64,000 bases of DNA from the NCBI RefSeq assembly GCF_000319305.2, contig NZ_AMWJ02000001.1:868001-932000 (forward strand), read 5' to 3'. Shown one piece after another: positions 54,449-63,947 of the stretch. A model generated the notes under the pieces. The model had not been told where the DNA came from, made no database searches, and saw only the letters and a list, made by a program, of their open reading frames with translations. The position numbers and the translations under genes were made by a program. Position 1 is the first letter of the stretch. Every line of letters starts with the position of its first letter. The DNA is from Pseudomonas bharatica CSV86 (GTDB lineage: Bacteria > Pseudomonadota > Gammaproteobacteria > Pseudomonadales > Pseudomonadaceae).

Positions 54449-54988
54449 TCATCTGCCAGCCTGCGCTTGCAGCCACTCCACCGTCCGCGGCGAAGCCTCC
54501 GCCAACGGAATCGCCGCCTGATGCACCGCCCCGTCCCAGCCTTCCATGGTGATCCACAGCTGCGCATCCACTGGCGTGTTTTTCGGCACCGGCAACCCCG
54601 CCCCCAGCCGATGCGCCGAGCCAAAGAAGATCACCCCCGCCGCCCGCAGGCTGCGCGGCTTGCCGATCCTCAGGTAGGTCGCCTTGACCCGCCTGGCGCA
54701 GGCTTTGCACAGCTCGGCATTGAAGCTCTTCATATAGCCGGATGCACCATCCAGCTCCGGCCCGCGTTCCTTCAGTTCGGCCAGCTTCAGGCTCCAGGGC
54801 CCGACCTGGATATCGCCGACCACCCGCTGCCCCAGCCCGCGATCCCCACGAAACAACGCGGTCTCGGCGAAATACCGCGGCATGAAGCCCAGCGGAATCA
54901 GGATCAGCAGGATATTCAGATGAAAGCGCCACTTGCGCCAGAAACGCCCCAATGCCGATTCCGGCCGGGCAGCGAGGTCCTTGCTCAC
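54449..54988 (-). CDS. Small membrane-anchored partner of the PepSY reductase (FpvH-like candidate)
   Basis: The 179-residue product has one N-terminal membrane segment (about residues 23-40; FHLNILLILIPLGFMP) and a soluble part with a CKAC motif near residue 92. The start overlaps the PepSY gene stop (ATGA), so the two are coupled. In P. aeruginosa FpvG, a PepSY reductase acting on ferripyoverdine, is paired with FpvH; the same pairing is inferred from position, not from recognised sequence. Confidence 0.6.
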   Translation of the reverse strand: MSKDLAARPESALGRFWRKWRFHLNILLILIPLGFMPRYFAETALFRGDRGLGQRVVGDIQVGPWSLKLAELKERGPELDGASGYMKSFNAELCKACARRVKATYLRIGKPRSLRAAGVIFFGSAHRLGAGLPVPKNTPVDAQLWITMEGWDGAVHQAAIPLAEASPRTVEWLQAQAGR

Positions 54989-56175
54989 AGGATGTTCTCC
55001 ACGGTGTTGACGGGGCGCGACTTGCGCTCCTCCCGGGCTTCACGCTTGAGCGCGGCGGCGGTGGCCAGGGCGGTGCGCTTGGTCCAGATCAGCAACCCGC
55101 TGAGCACCATCAGGCTCAATACCAGGCCGAAGAACGCCCAGATCGCCTTGATCCAGAAGCCGCCGAAGTCCCCGGTATGCAGCGGCCGCATCGACTCGGT
55201 GAGCAGTTCCACGCCGGTGCGGTCCGAGAGCAGCCGCGACGCGGCGATCTCGCCGGTGTAGGGATGGATGTCCACCAGTTGCGGAATCAGCGGATACCAG
55301 CTGCGCCCACCCACCTGCAGGGTGCCGTAGGTGTTGCTGGGCATGATGATATTGCTGGTGTCCAGGCTGGGGATCTTCTCCCGGGCGATGGCTACAGCGC
55401 GGTCCAGGCTGATCATCGGCGGCGGCTCGCCGTCAGCGGTGAGCGGCACGCTGTTGTGGGCCATCACCAGGGTCGCCGGGGAATAGCTGGAAATGCTCAC
55501 CTGATTGTCCTCCAGCAGCGCCTGGACCAGGAACCAGGTGCCGGTGATGGAGATGGTCGCGATAAACCAGATCGACCAGATGCCACTAAGCCGGTGCAGG
55601 TCGCCCCAGAAGATCCGCGCGCCGTGGCGCAGGCGCAGCACCGGGTTGAAGAAGCCCTTCCAGAAGCGCTTGTAGACCACCAGCCCGGTAACCAGCGAGC
55701 CAAGCAGCGGCAGGCCGAGGAAGGACACCAGGTACCAGCCCCAGGAATGCCCGTTGGTTGCCGGGATCAGCCACCAGCCGTGCAGGGCACGGGTGAAGCG
55801 GCGGAAATCGAACGATGGGGCAAAGCCCTGGATCTCGCCGCTGTACGGGTTGACGTAGGCCATGCTGGTGCGTCCGCCGGGCAGGCTGATGGTGGCGTTC
55901 AGGGCGAAATAGTCGCCGTCCGGCTGGTACAGCGCCGCGATGATCGCCTCGGGATGCTTCTGCGCCAGGTGATCCTTGATCTCCTCGAAGCTCAGGCGCC
56001 GGGCATCCTCCGACGGCGCGGTGGCGCGCATCTCCGGGTAGGCCAGCCACATGATTTCCTTGCTCACCACCGCCAGGGTCCCGGTGACGCAGACGATCAG
56101 GACGAAGAACCAGATCGGCAGGGCCAGCCAGCTGTGCACCAGAAACCAGAGTTTCGAGCGGGACTTCTTCGACAT
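54985..56175 (-). CDS. PepSY-TM protein, probable ferripyoverdine reductase (FpvG-like)
   Basis: The 396-residue inner-membrane protein begins MSKKSRSKLWFLVHSWLALP and has a PepSY-TM layout: a membrane helix near residues 10-35, a periplasmic region with PepSY-like segments (FEEIKDHLAQKHPEAIIAA), helices near 145-215 and a last helix near 345-372. FpvG proteins release iron from pyoverdine in the periplasm by reduction. The location in a pyoverdine cluster supports that role. I chose the ATG at 56175 because it gives the conserved N-terminus. Confidence 0.85.
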   Translation of the reverse strand: MSKKSRSKLWFLVHSWLALPIWFFVLIVCVTGTLAVVSKEIMWLAYPEMRATAPSEDARRLSFEEIKDHLAQKHPEAIIAALYQPDGDYFALNATISLPGGRTSMAYVNPYSGEIQGFAPSFDFRRFTRALHGWWLIPATNGHSWGWYLVSFLGLPLLGSLVTGLVVYKRFWKGFFNPVLRLRHGARIFWGDLHRLSGIWSIWFIATISITGTWFLVQALLEDNQVSISSYSPATLVMAHNSVPLTADGEPPPMISLDRAVAIAREKIPSLDTSNIIMPSNTYGTLQVGGRSWYPLIPQLVDIHPYTGEIAASRLLSDRTGVELLTESMRPLHTGDFGGFWIKAIWAFFGLVLSLMVLSGLLIWTKRTALATAAALKREAREERKSRPVNTVENIL

Positions 56176-56308
56176 GGGTAACGCTCTCGCTGCAAATTCG
56201 TGAAGGGCATCCATTTCTTTACGAACAGGCACGGGACGTTTTTAGGCAAAACCCGCAGCGAAGATGCAAGCAAATGTTTCTGCGTATGGGGGCGGGCGCC
56301 GGCCGGGC

Positions 56309-56332
56309 TAATTTTCCGCTCCGGCCAAACGT
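56309..56332 (+). promoter_or_regulatory. PvdS iron-starvation promoter of the hydroxylase gene
   Basis: TAATT (56309-56313), 16 bases, CGT (56330-56332), 69 bp before the ATG. Confidence 0.78.
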
Positions 56333-56400
56333 TCCATCAGCAGACGAGGCGTGCCCTGCCGTTGGGGCTTGGGTGGCCACAGCCTTCAGGGAGAACCTTC

Positions 56401-57378
56401 ATGAGTCATGCGTTGAGTTTGGATATCCGCCCCTTGCTGGCCGGGTCAGGCACCTTGCCCATGCTGATCGAGGCACCGGAGCCGGGCCTGGACCTGATGG
56501 AAGCGCTGGGCGAATTCAAGCCACTGGTGGCGCAGCACCTGTACAGCGCTGGCGGCATTCTCTTCCGCGGCTTCGAGGTGGGTGGCGCCGAACGCTTCCG
56601 CGAATTCGCCGCCGGCTTCGGCGACCCGTTGCTCAGCTACGAATTCGGCTCGACCCCGCGCAGCAACGTGACCAAGGGCGTCTACACCTCCACCGAGTAC
56701 CCGGCGCACCAGAGCATCCCCCTGCACAACGAACAGGCCTACACCCTCGACTGGCCGATGCGCATCTGGTTCTACAGCATGATCGCCGCCGAGACGGGCG
56801 GGGAAACGCCGATTGCCGACAGCCGCGAAATCTACCGACGCATCCCGGCGCGAATCCGCGAGCGTTTCGTCGAAAAGAAACTGATGTACGTGCGCAACTA
56901 CGGCAATGGCCTGGATGTGGAATGGAGCCAGGTGTTCAACACCGACGACGAAAGCGTGGTCGAGGCCTACTGCCGGGCGCACGCGATCCAGTGCGAATGG
57001 AAGGACGACGGCGAACTGCGCACCCGGCAGATCTGCCAATCGGTGGCCACCCACCCGGTCACCCAGGACCGGGTCTGGTTCAACCAGGCGCACCTGTTCC
57101 ACGTCTCCAACCTGCCGCCGGAAGTGCGCGAAAGCCTGCTGGACGTGGTGGACGAGGAAGACCTGCCGCGCAACGTCTACTACGGCGACGGCTCGCCGAT
57201 CGAGGTGGACCTGCTGGATGAAGTGCGCGGTGTGCTGGACGACTGCACCATCAAGTTCCCGTGGCTGGAAAACGACGTGATGATGCTCGACAACATGCTC
57301 GCGGCCCACGCGCGGTCGCCGTTTACCGGGAAGCGGAAGGTGGTGGTGGCGATGGCGCAGGGGCATTCGGAGCGCTGA
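56401..57378 (+). CDS. SyrP/TauD-type Fe(II)/2-oxoglutarate beta-hydroxylase
   Basis: The 325-residue product belongs to the TauD/TfdA superfamily and most resembles the SyrP group, which beta-hydroxylates NRPS-bound Asp or related residues. Iron ligands are His109 and Glu111 in LHNEQAY and His303 in AAHARSPFTG; Arg in that last segment would bind 2-oxoglutarate. The strong PvdS-type promoter ties it to siderophore production. It predicts a beta-hydroxy amino acid (such as beta-OH-Asp or beta-OH-His) added by an NRPS outside this window. GGGAGAACCTTC precedes the ATG. Confidence 0.87.
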   Translation: MSHALSLDIRPLLAGSGTLPMLIEAPEPGLDLMEALGEFKPLVAQHLYSAGGILFRGFEVGGAERFREFAAGFGDPLLSYEFGSTPRSNVTKGVYTSTEYPAHQSIPLHNEQAYTLDWPMRIWFYSMIAAETGGETPIADSREIYRRIPARIRERFVEKKLMYVRNYGNGLDVEWSQVFNTDDESVVEAYCRAHAIQCEWKDDGELRTRQICQSVATHPVTQDRVWFNQAHLFHVSNLPPEVRESLLDVVDEEDLPRNVYYGDGSPIEVDLLDEVRGVLDDCTIKFPWLENDVMMLDNMLAAHARSPFTGKRKVVVAMAQGHSER

Positions 57379-57397
57379 ACCAGAAGCGAACGCCGGC

Positions 57398-57586
57398 CTT
57401 GTGGGGGTTACCCGCGATTGCGGTGGTGTGGCCACTATGGCTATCGCTGGCAAGCCAGCTCCCACAGGTTTCTCGGCCAACCGCGGGTTTCGTATTCGAC
57501 ACGGTCACTGTGGGAGCTGGCTTGCCAGCGATAGCGGTGGTGCAGCCACTATCGCAATCGCAGATGAACCCCACAGGGTCCGCGTC
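57398..57586. repeat. REP cluster: one doublet with outlying partial units
   Basis: Units at about 57439-57470 and 57506-57538 form a standard inverted doublet. Partial copies flank it (57398-57424 and 57550-57586). It fills most of the 281 bp between the convergent hydroxylase and immunity genes; nothing else is seen there. Confidence 0.8.
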
Positions 57587-57659
57587 GCTCCAGATTCATC
57601 TGTTTTCTTCACAATATGTATTCTGTTATCCGCTGCGAAGGGACACTCACGCGGAGTCG

Positions 57660-58423
57660 TCATGGCGCAGTCCTCGATTCCAGATCCATATCCGCAGGCC
57701 ATTCCACCTTTGGCGCCAGGAGCAGGGCGATGTTCATGCCCACATCGTTGTGATCCTTCGCCGGGCCAGGAGGTGGCAGTGCATCGGGGCCTTGCTGCAT
57801 GTAGGTGCAGATGTAGGCCCAGGCATGGGCATCGGCACCCATGGTGGTCAGGGGGAAGCGGTCGATGACTTCGTTGGTGCCCGGTTTGACGATGGAGAGC
57901 ACAACGCCGCCCTTGATGACCACTCCATTTCCCGTTGCGCCGCGCTTCAGCCAGCGTTCGGCTCGAACTTGTGACCAGTCGTAGGCGACTGGCTCCACCC
58001 GCCAGCGTTCGAAGGGGTTCCACCAGCGGTAGTTGAAGTTGTAGGCGTAGATGCGCTTACGTGCGCGGTTGAAGCGGAGGGGCTGATCCCGGGGCGGGGC
58101 GGTATCAACCTTGATACAGAACCACAAAGACCAAACTCCCACGGACATGCAAAAAATCAATAGCAACCAAAACTCAAAACTCAAACTTTGCTCAATTGAA
58201 AAAAAAGCCCATGAGAAATCAATCAGAACTGTACTAACCAACGGGGTAAACCAGATCATCAAGCCTCTGACAAGTGCGGACGAGCGAGGTAGTTCCAGAT
58301 AAACACAATCTTGATGATTAGGTGTATCGAATCCGAGCGCCGAGATTATGACCGGTGGGTCATCAGGATGGGGGAGATCCTCTTGCCATCCAGAACAGGG
58401 GGAACAAGTTTGGGGTTGCTCAT
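57660..58423 (-). CDS. DUF6708-like immunity protein, unit 1 (one frameshift in this sequence)
   Basis: The ATG at 58423 overlaps the toxin stop (ATGA) as in unit 2. The frame is lost at about 58400, where five Gs stand in place of the six in unit 2; adding one gives 254 residues, the same length as the unit 2 protein. There are two membrane segments (about residues 55-110), then a conserved PPRDQPLRFNRARKRIYAYN motif and a soluble C-terminus. The membrane part differs strongly from unit 2 while the C-terminus is nearly identical. Confidence 0.75.
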
Positions 58424-59990
58424 AAGATTCCCCACCCTTGCTGACCACTAATTTTGTCTTCCTTGACGACCAGTCGAGCTACACCGGACTCATCACTCTT
58501 GTCAGGCCAGTAAGACACCTCAAGTTCCAAGGCGTGAAAATCAAGTGGCCTTAAAAACTCAATGGAGCCCCTAATCTCAAGCGTTTTTGATTCTGCATCG
58601 TGCTGAATTACTGGAACTGTAGTGGCAGGGACATAACCCGGACTCTTCCATGATGCGGGAACAGGTTGTGGAGCATTCGTACCATCGATTTGCCCACTAG
58701 CGATTATCTGTCCTGGAACCTCCCGCTGCCGGTACGCCCACAATGCCCATTCATAGCGCGAAGCTTTAGCGTCGTAGCCTGGCAGGACGATTTTGTAGTC
58801 TATGAAACCGCCTGTGCCTAACACCTCCTTACCTTGCGTTTGGATTTGATGGACTACCTCGAGCTGTGCAATCAAACCCAGCAGTGCCGCATTCAACGCG
58901 CCGATGGCTGTGTCCATTTCGTGCGATTCCACCCAGCGTCGGTGCTCGACAGGCAGCCCCCAGAGCGAATGTCTCGTCCACAACTCCAGGGGTTGCGATT
59001 CCAATCTTTTCGCCCAAACCGCAACCCCAAACATGATAAGGCCGAGTACTACTGAAGCCGCGAGCGGGCCAAGCAGCATAGCCCCCCCACCCACCGACCC
59101 CCAAACTCCCGTTATTGCTGAGAAGGTTCCTAAAGCAGTTGCGCCCCCATAGGCTAACCCTGCCTTTTCATCGCCAGCTCTGTGCGCCCGCCCCGCAGCC
59201 AACGCATACTGCAACCCCTCAAACACACTAGCCACCGACACAATCGCCCCACCGAATTGCAGAATCCGCCCCCCAACTCAACCGGCACCACCTGCCCTGC
59301 AGAACGAACCGACACCTTCAAATCCGGCCGAAACGTCTGAATAACTCCCCCAACGATCTCGACCCCCGCCCCCATCACCCCAACCGACGCCGACAGCACC
59401 GCCGCCACCGCCTCGTCGTGCTCGTCGCCAATCGTCTTGAGCATGTTCTGGTAGCTTCGGCGCAGTGCGTCCTGCTGGAAGTACAGGCTGCCCACGGACA
59501 TCCCCAGGTTGGCCACACCAGTCCCGTTGAAACTCACGGCATTGCGCATCCTGCGCATCGATTCGCCGGCCAGCAGGCGGGCGTCCTCGGCAGTGAGGCT
59601 GAGGTGATGGGCCAGGTCCTTCATGCCGGTCTTGAGGGCAGCGCTGCCGATGCTGACGCTGACGCTGACGTTGCGCAGGGCATCGTCTAGGCCGTCGCCT
59701 AGACCACCGCTCAGCGTTTCCAGGCGGGCCTTGAGGCTTTCGGCGCTTTCCGTCGTCCAGACGACGATATCGATCAGCCTGGCGTGGTTGCTGCCCAGTG
59801 CCGGGGCAATGTAGTTGCTCAGCAGCATGGCCCGCACCTTGCGTTCGGCCGGCTTGCGGAACTGCTGGTCGACTTTGCTGGCAACCCGCTCGACACCCTC
59901 ATAGAGCACTTCGTTGAGCAGCGTGAGGTACTCGGCCACCTTGAGGGACAACAGGGCGAAACGAGTTTGGGGCCGCTCATAAGCCCCCAC
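58420..59990 (-). CDS. Orphan C-terminal toxin fragment of a VasX-like T6SS effector (one frameshift)
   Basis: The sequence aligns with the C-terminal half of the full effector (62945-60752) from SLKVxEYLTLLNEVLYEG onward. It lacks the N-terminal delivery region. A GTG at 59990 directly abuts the previous stop, but a functional start is doubtful. The frame breaks near 59270 in a run of six Cs, where the full copy has seven; repaired length is 523 residues. It carries the hydrophobic membrane hairpin and the soluble end. It can serve as a donor for toxin-tip replacement. Confidence 0.78.
59950..59980 (-). pseudogene. Remnant of the 5' end of a third immunity gene
   Basis: From the ATG at 59980 the minus strand reads MSGPKLVSPC, against MSNPKLVPPC at the start of the unit 2 immunity gene. 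Toxin sequence takes over after about 10 codons. This marks a deletion or recombination joint. Confidence 0.6.
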
Positions 59991-60755
59991 TCATGGCGCA
60001 GTCCTCGATTCCCGATCCATGTCCGCAGGCCACTTCACCTTGGGCGCCAGGAGCAAGGCGATGTTCATGCCCACATCGTTGTGATCCTTCGCCGGGCCAG
60101 GAGGTGGTAGTGCATCGGGGCCTTGTTGCATGTAGGTGCAGATGTAGGCCCAGGCATGTGCGTCGGCGCCCATGGTGGTCAGAGGGAAACGGTCGATGAC
60201 TTCGTTGGTGCCGGGCCTGACGATGGAAAGCACTACGCCGCCCTTGATGATCACTCCATTTCCCGTTGCACCACGCTTCAACCAACGCTCGGCCCGGACT
60301 TGTGACCAGTCGTAGGCCACCACCTCCACCCCCCAGCGAGCGAAAGGGTTCCACCAACTGTAGTTAAAGTTGTAAGCATAGAGACGTTGGCGGGCGCGAT
60401 TAAAACGAAGTGGTTGATCCCGAGGAGGTGACACCTCAAACCTCCAGCATATGGGGATTGCCCACATCACCATTAAAGATGTGCAAATGAAGATCACCCA
60501 TCCATCAATACTCATGGATTGCTCAATGGTGAATAAAAACCACAAATCCTCGGCCAGAGCGAACACCATAACCGGCATGAACCAGATCACCAATCCTCTG
60601 ATCAACGAAGACTTTCGCGATAATTCCAGAAAGATATTGTCTCGATAGTTAGGCGTTTCAGATCCCAAGGCAGGAACTACGACCGGCGACTCCTCTGGAT
60701 GGGGCAAATCTTCTCTCCAGCCAGAACAGGGGGGAACAAGCTTGGGGTTGCTCAT
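59991..60755 (-). CDS. DUF6708-like immunity protein, unit 2
   Basis: The 254-residue product starts at an ATG overlapping the effector stop (ATGA), which couples immunity to toxin synthesis. It begins MSNPKLVPPCSGWREDLPHP, has two membrane segments (about residues 55-110), PPRDQPLRFNRARQRLYAYN, and a conserved C-terminus with WAYICTYMQQGPDALPP. Proteins of this kind lie beside BTH_I2691-type effectors. An inner-membrane position suits protection against a pore-forming toxin. Confidence 0.82.
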   Translation of the reverse strand: MSNPKLVPPCSGWREDLPHPEESPVVVPALGSETPNYRDNIFLELSRKSSLIRGLVIWFMPVMVFALAEDLWFLFTIEQSMSIDGWVIFICTSLMVMWAIPICWRFEVSPPRDQPLRFNRARQRLYAYNFNYSWWNPFARWGVEVVAYDWSQVRAERWLKRGATGNGVIIKGGVVLSIVRPGTNEVIDRFPLTTMGADAHAWAYICTYMQQGPDALPPPGPAKDHNDVGMNIALLLAPKVKWPADMDRESRTAP

Positions 60756-62945
60756 GAGAATCCCCACCTTTGCGGATCACGAATTTTGTCTTCTTTGACG
60801 ATCAGCCGGGCTACCCCGGACTCATCGCTCTTATCGGGCCAGAAGGACACCTCAAGTTTCAACGCGTGAAAATCAAGTTTCCCAGAGAAGCTAATGGGGC
60901 CTCTGATTTCGAGCGTTTTTGACTCGGCATCGTGCTGAATAACTGGAGCGGTCGTGGCAGGGACGTAAGCAGGGTGTTTCCACAATGCGGGAGCAGGCAA
61001 TGGATCATTCGTGCCATCGCTTCGTCCACCAGCGATGATTTGGCCCGGTACCTCCCCTGGCCTGTACGCCCACAATGCCCATTCATAGTGTGAAGCTTCA
61101 GCGTCATAGCCTGGCAGGACGATTTTGTAGTCTATGAAACCGCCTGTGCCTAACACCTCCTTACCTTGCGTTTGGATTTGATGGACTACCTCGAGCTGTG
61201 CAATCAAACCCAGCAGCGCCGCGTTCAAAGCTCCGATAGCCGTATCCATCTCGTGCGAGTCTTTCCAGCGCCTGTGTTCTTCCGGTAGTCCCCAAAGCGA
61301 ATGTCGAGCCCAAAGTTCAAGCGGCTGCGATTCTTGTCCTTTTGCCCATACCGCAAGTCCGTAAGCTACAAAGCCAAAAACGACAGCGGCTGCGAGCGGG
61401 CCGAGGAGGAAACCGGTCGCTCCCACTGAACCGATTACTCCTGTCAATGCAGAAAGACCTGCAAACCTCGCCGCCCCCCGGTAAGCCCTGGCTGCTGCTT
61501 CGTCGCCAACCTTTCTTGAACGCCCAGCCGCAAGCGCATACTGCAACCCCTCAAACACACTAGCCACCGACACAATCGCCCCACCGAATTGCAGAATCCG
61601 CCCCCCCAACTCAACCGGCACCACCTGCCCTGCAGAACGAACCGACACCTTCAAATCCGGCCGAAACGTCTGAATAACTCCCCAACGATCTCGACCCCCG
61701 CCCCATCACCCCGACCGACGCCGACAGCACCGCCGCCACCGCCTCGTCGTGCTCGTCGCCAATCGTCTTGAGCATGTTCTGGTAGCTTCGGCGCAGTGCG
61801 TCCTGCTGGAAGTAAAGGCTGCCCACGGACATCCCCAGGTTGGCCACACCGGTCGCGTTGAAATCCACGGCATTGCGCATCCTACGCATCGATTCGCCGG
61901 CCAGCAGGCGGGCGTCCTCGGCAGTGAGGCTGAGGTGATGGGCCAGGTCCTTCATGCCGGTCTTGAGGGCAGCGTTGCCGATGCTGACGCTGACGTTGCG
62001 CAGGGCATCGTCGAGGCCGTCACCAAGACCGCTTCTCAGCGTGTCCAGGCGGGCCTTGAGGCTTTCGGCGCTTTCCGTCGTCCAGACGACGATATCGATC
62101 AGCCTGGCGTGGTTGCTGCCCAGTGCCGGGGCAATGTAGTTGCTCAGCAGCATGGCCCGCACCTTGCGCTCGGCCGGCTTGCGGAATTGCTGGTCGACTT
62201 TGCTGGCAAACCGCTCGACACCCTCGTAGAGCACTTCGTTGAGCAGCGTGAGGTACTCGCCCACCTTGAGGGATACGGTGATCCGGGTGGTTTCGACGCC
62301 GTAATAGCGCAGCCAGATCTTCCGGTGCAGTTCCAGCAGCAGCGCCCTGGTCTGTTCCGACAACTGCTCCCCGAGGGCATTGCTGGCGGCGGCGGCAGCG
62401 CCGAGCAACTGGCTGACGGCGTCGGCAATGCCCTTGTCACCCTCCATTGCGCCGATCAGGGTCTTGGCACCGTGGAAGACCCGGGTCTGTTCGTCTCCGG
62501 CCAGGTCGTCGGCAAACTGTTCAAGCCCCGTCCTGTCGAGGGCCCGCATGGCCTTGTGGAACAGGCTGTCCTGATTTTCCAGTTGCTCCAGCCAGAGGCT
62601 TCGCGTTGCACCGAACTGGTTGGCGGCGATGGGCTCGGTCACCCCGCCGGCATAGCACATCGCCAACATGCGGATACAGCCATCATGCGATTCCTTGATC
62701 CCGGAGACATAGTCGTTGAGCGCGGCCAAGCGGAACGCCGGGCCGTCGTGATGGCTGACATAGAGTTTGGCAACGTCGTCGACGATCTTCTGCCAGGCCG
62801 CCAGGGTCTTGTCGTAGTGGTCCTGGAACGCCTTGCGGGCTTTTTCGTCGTAGCGGTCGTCGAGCCGTTCACGGGCATCGGCGATTGCCTCGGTGCTCCG
62901 GCGCGCCTTCTCCTCCTCCAGGTCGGGTACCGGCAGGTGTGGCAT
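60752..62945 (-). CDS. VasX/BTH_I2691-like T6SS effector, C-terminal gene (two base losses in this sequence)
   Basis: Starting MPHLPVPDLEEEKARRSTEA, it has a mainly helical region, then a hydrophobic stretch (SALTGVIGSVGATGFLLGPL onward) and a soluble C-terminal domain. The frame is lost at 61680 and 61700, where four Cs replace five at two places by comparison with the orphan copy. Adding both gives 731 residues. VasX-type effectors depolarise target membranes. ATG 62945 comes one base after the TAA of the upstream gene. Confidence 0.8.
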
Positions 62946-62946
62946 G

Positions 62947-63947
62947 TTAGTAAGGGTGCCCCTCGGACTGGGAGCTAGTGTTGTAGCTCTCCCGGTGCTC
63001 GACCACTGCCTCGGCGCCCTTGGTCGCACGCTCATGCGCCTTGTTGACCTGGAACTGACCAATACCGAGCAAGGTCTGGGAGGTGAAGTGTTCGAAACAC
63101 CGTTGCGGTTCGGCACTCCATTCCTGCATGGCCTGATAGCGCAACACACGCTGGGCATTCAGCTCCTGGACCATGCCGATGGGATCGGGCAGTACCAGGG
63201 CCAGTACGCCATTGGCTAGCTGGTATTCCTTGCTCACGGTGCGCACATGTGCTGCCAATGCGCGCAGCCGGTGATTGCGCGGATAGTAGCCGTGCACGCT
63301 GTGGAAGTCGTCGGTCATGGACTGGGCATATTCAAGGACCTGGTGCATCTGCAGGTCGGTTTCGGTCATGGCGATGCCGACGCTGGCCGGGTCTTCGCGG
63401 GCGGTCTTGAGGTCGAGCTTGTGGAAGCGCTCGTCGAGGTTCATGCCGTCGACCACGCCACCGCGCTGGTAGGCGTACAACACCTCCGCAGGCCAGGGGT
63501 CGTTGGCGATGGCCAGCCAGGCGGTGGAGTACCTGTGGAAATTGATGTTGATGAGGAGGCGGGAATGTCGTGGTCCTGCTGGAAGCAGATCCTGCTCAAC
63601 GGCACCGGCTCCTGGCGCGGGACCTGAAACGCCGGGAATTGGCGCAATACACCTTCGGGAGTGATCTGGTACGCCTGCCAGTACTTGCGGTCGAGCAGCA
63701 CATAGAGAAAGCCCCGGCGCAGGATGCGTGGCTGACCGAGGACCATGCGCACGGCCTTGACGTCGGAGCCGTGGGAAACCGGCCGCGCCTGGGTTTGCCA
63801 GGGCTCGGGGGCGTAGGCGGCGCGCAGCGGCAGGATGGGCAGGCCCCAGCGCTGGCAGGTCTTGCAGCGTTCGTTAGGGACCGGGTCGGCTTGCTCGATG
63901 CAGGCATCCAGGGCCAGGGCCAAATTGCAGTTGGTGTCGTCATTCAT
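62947..63947 (-). CDS. VasX/BTH_I2691-like T6SS effector, N-terminal gene (one base loss in this sequence)
   Basis: Near the start is CKTCQRWGLPILPLRAAYAP, the cysteine pair and proline-rich motif of the VasX N-terminal region, followed by RRGFLYVLLDRKYWQAYQ. The frame breaks near 63563 (GGCGGGAATG); one more G restores reading through FHRYSTAWLAIANDPWPAE to the TAA at 62947, for 333 residues. ATG 63947 has AGGAAG upstream. This region normally directs the effector to the T6SS spike. Usually it is fused to the toxin part; here it is a separate frame. Confidence 0.8.

Noticed and set aside
56176..56300. A Fur or PvdS site for the minus-strand PepSY gene
   Set aside because: No TAAAT-N16-CGT on the minus strand and only a poor match to a Fur dyad near 56265-56285.
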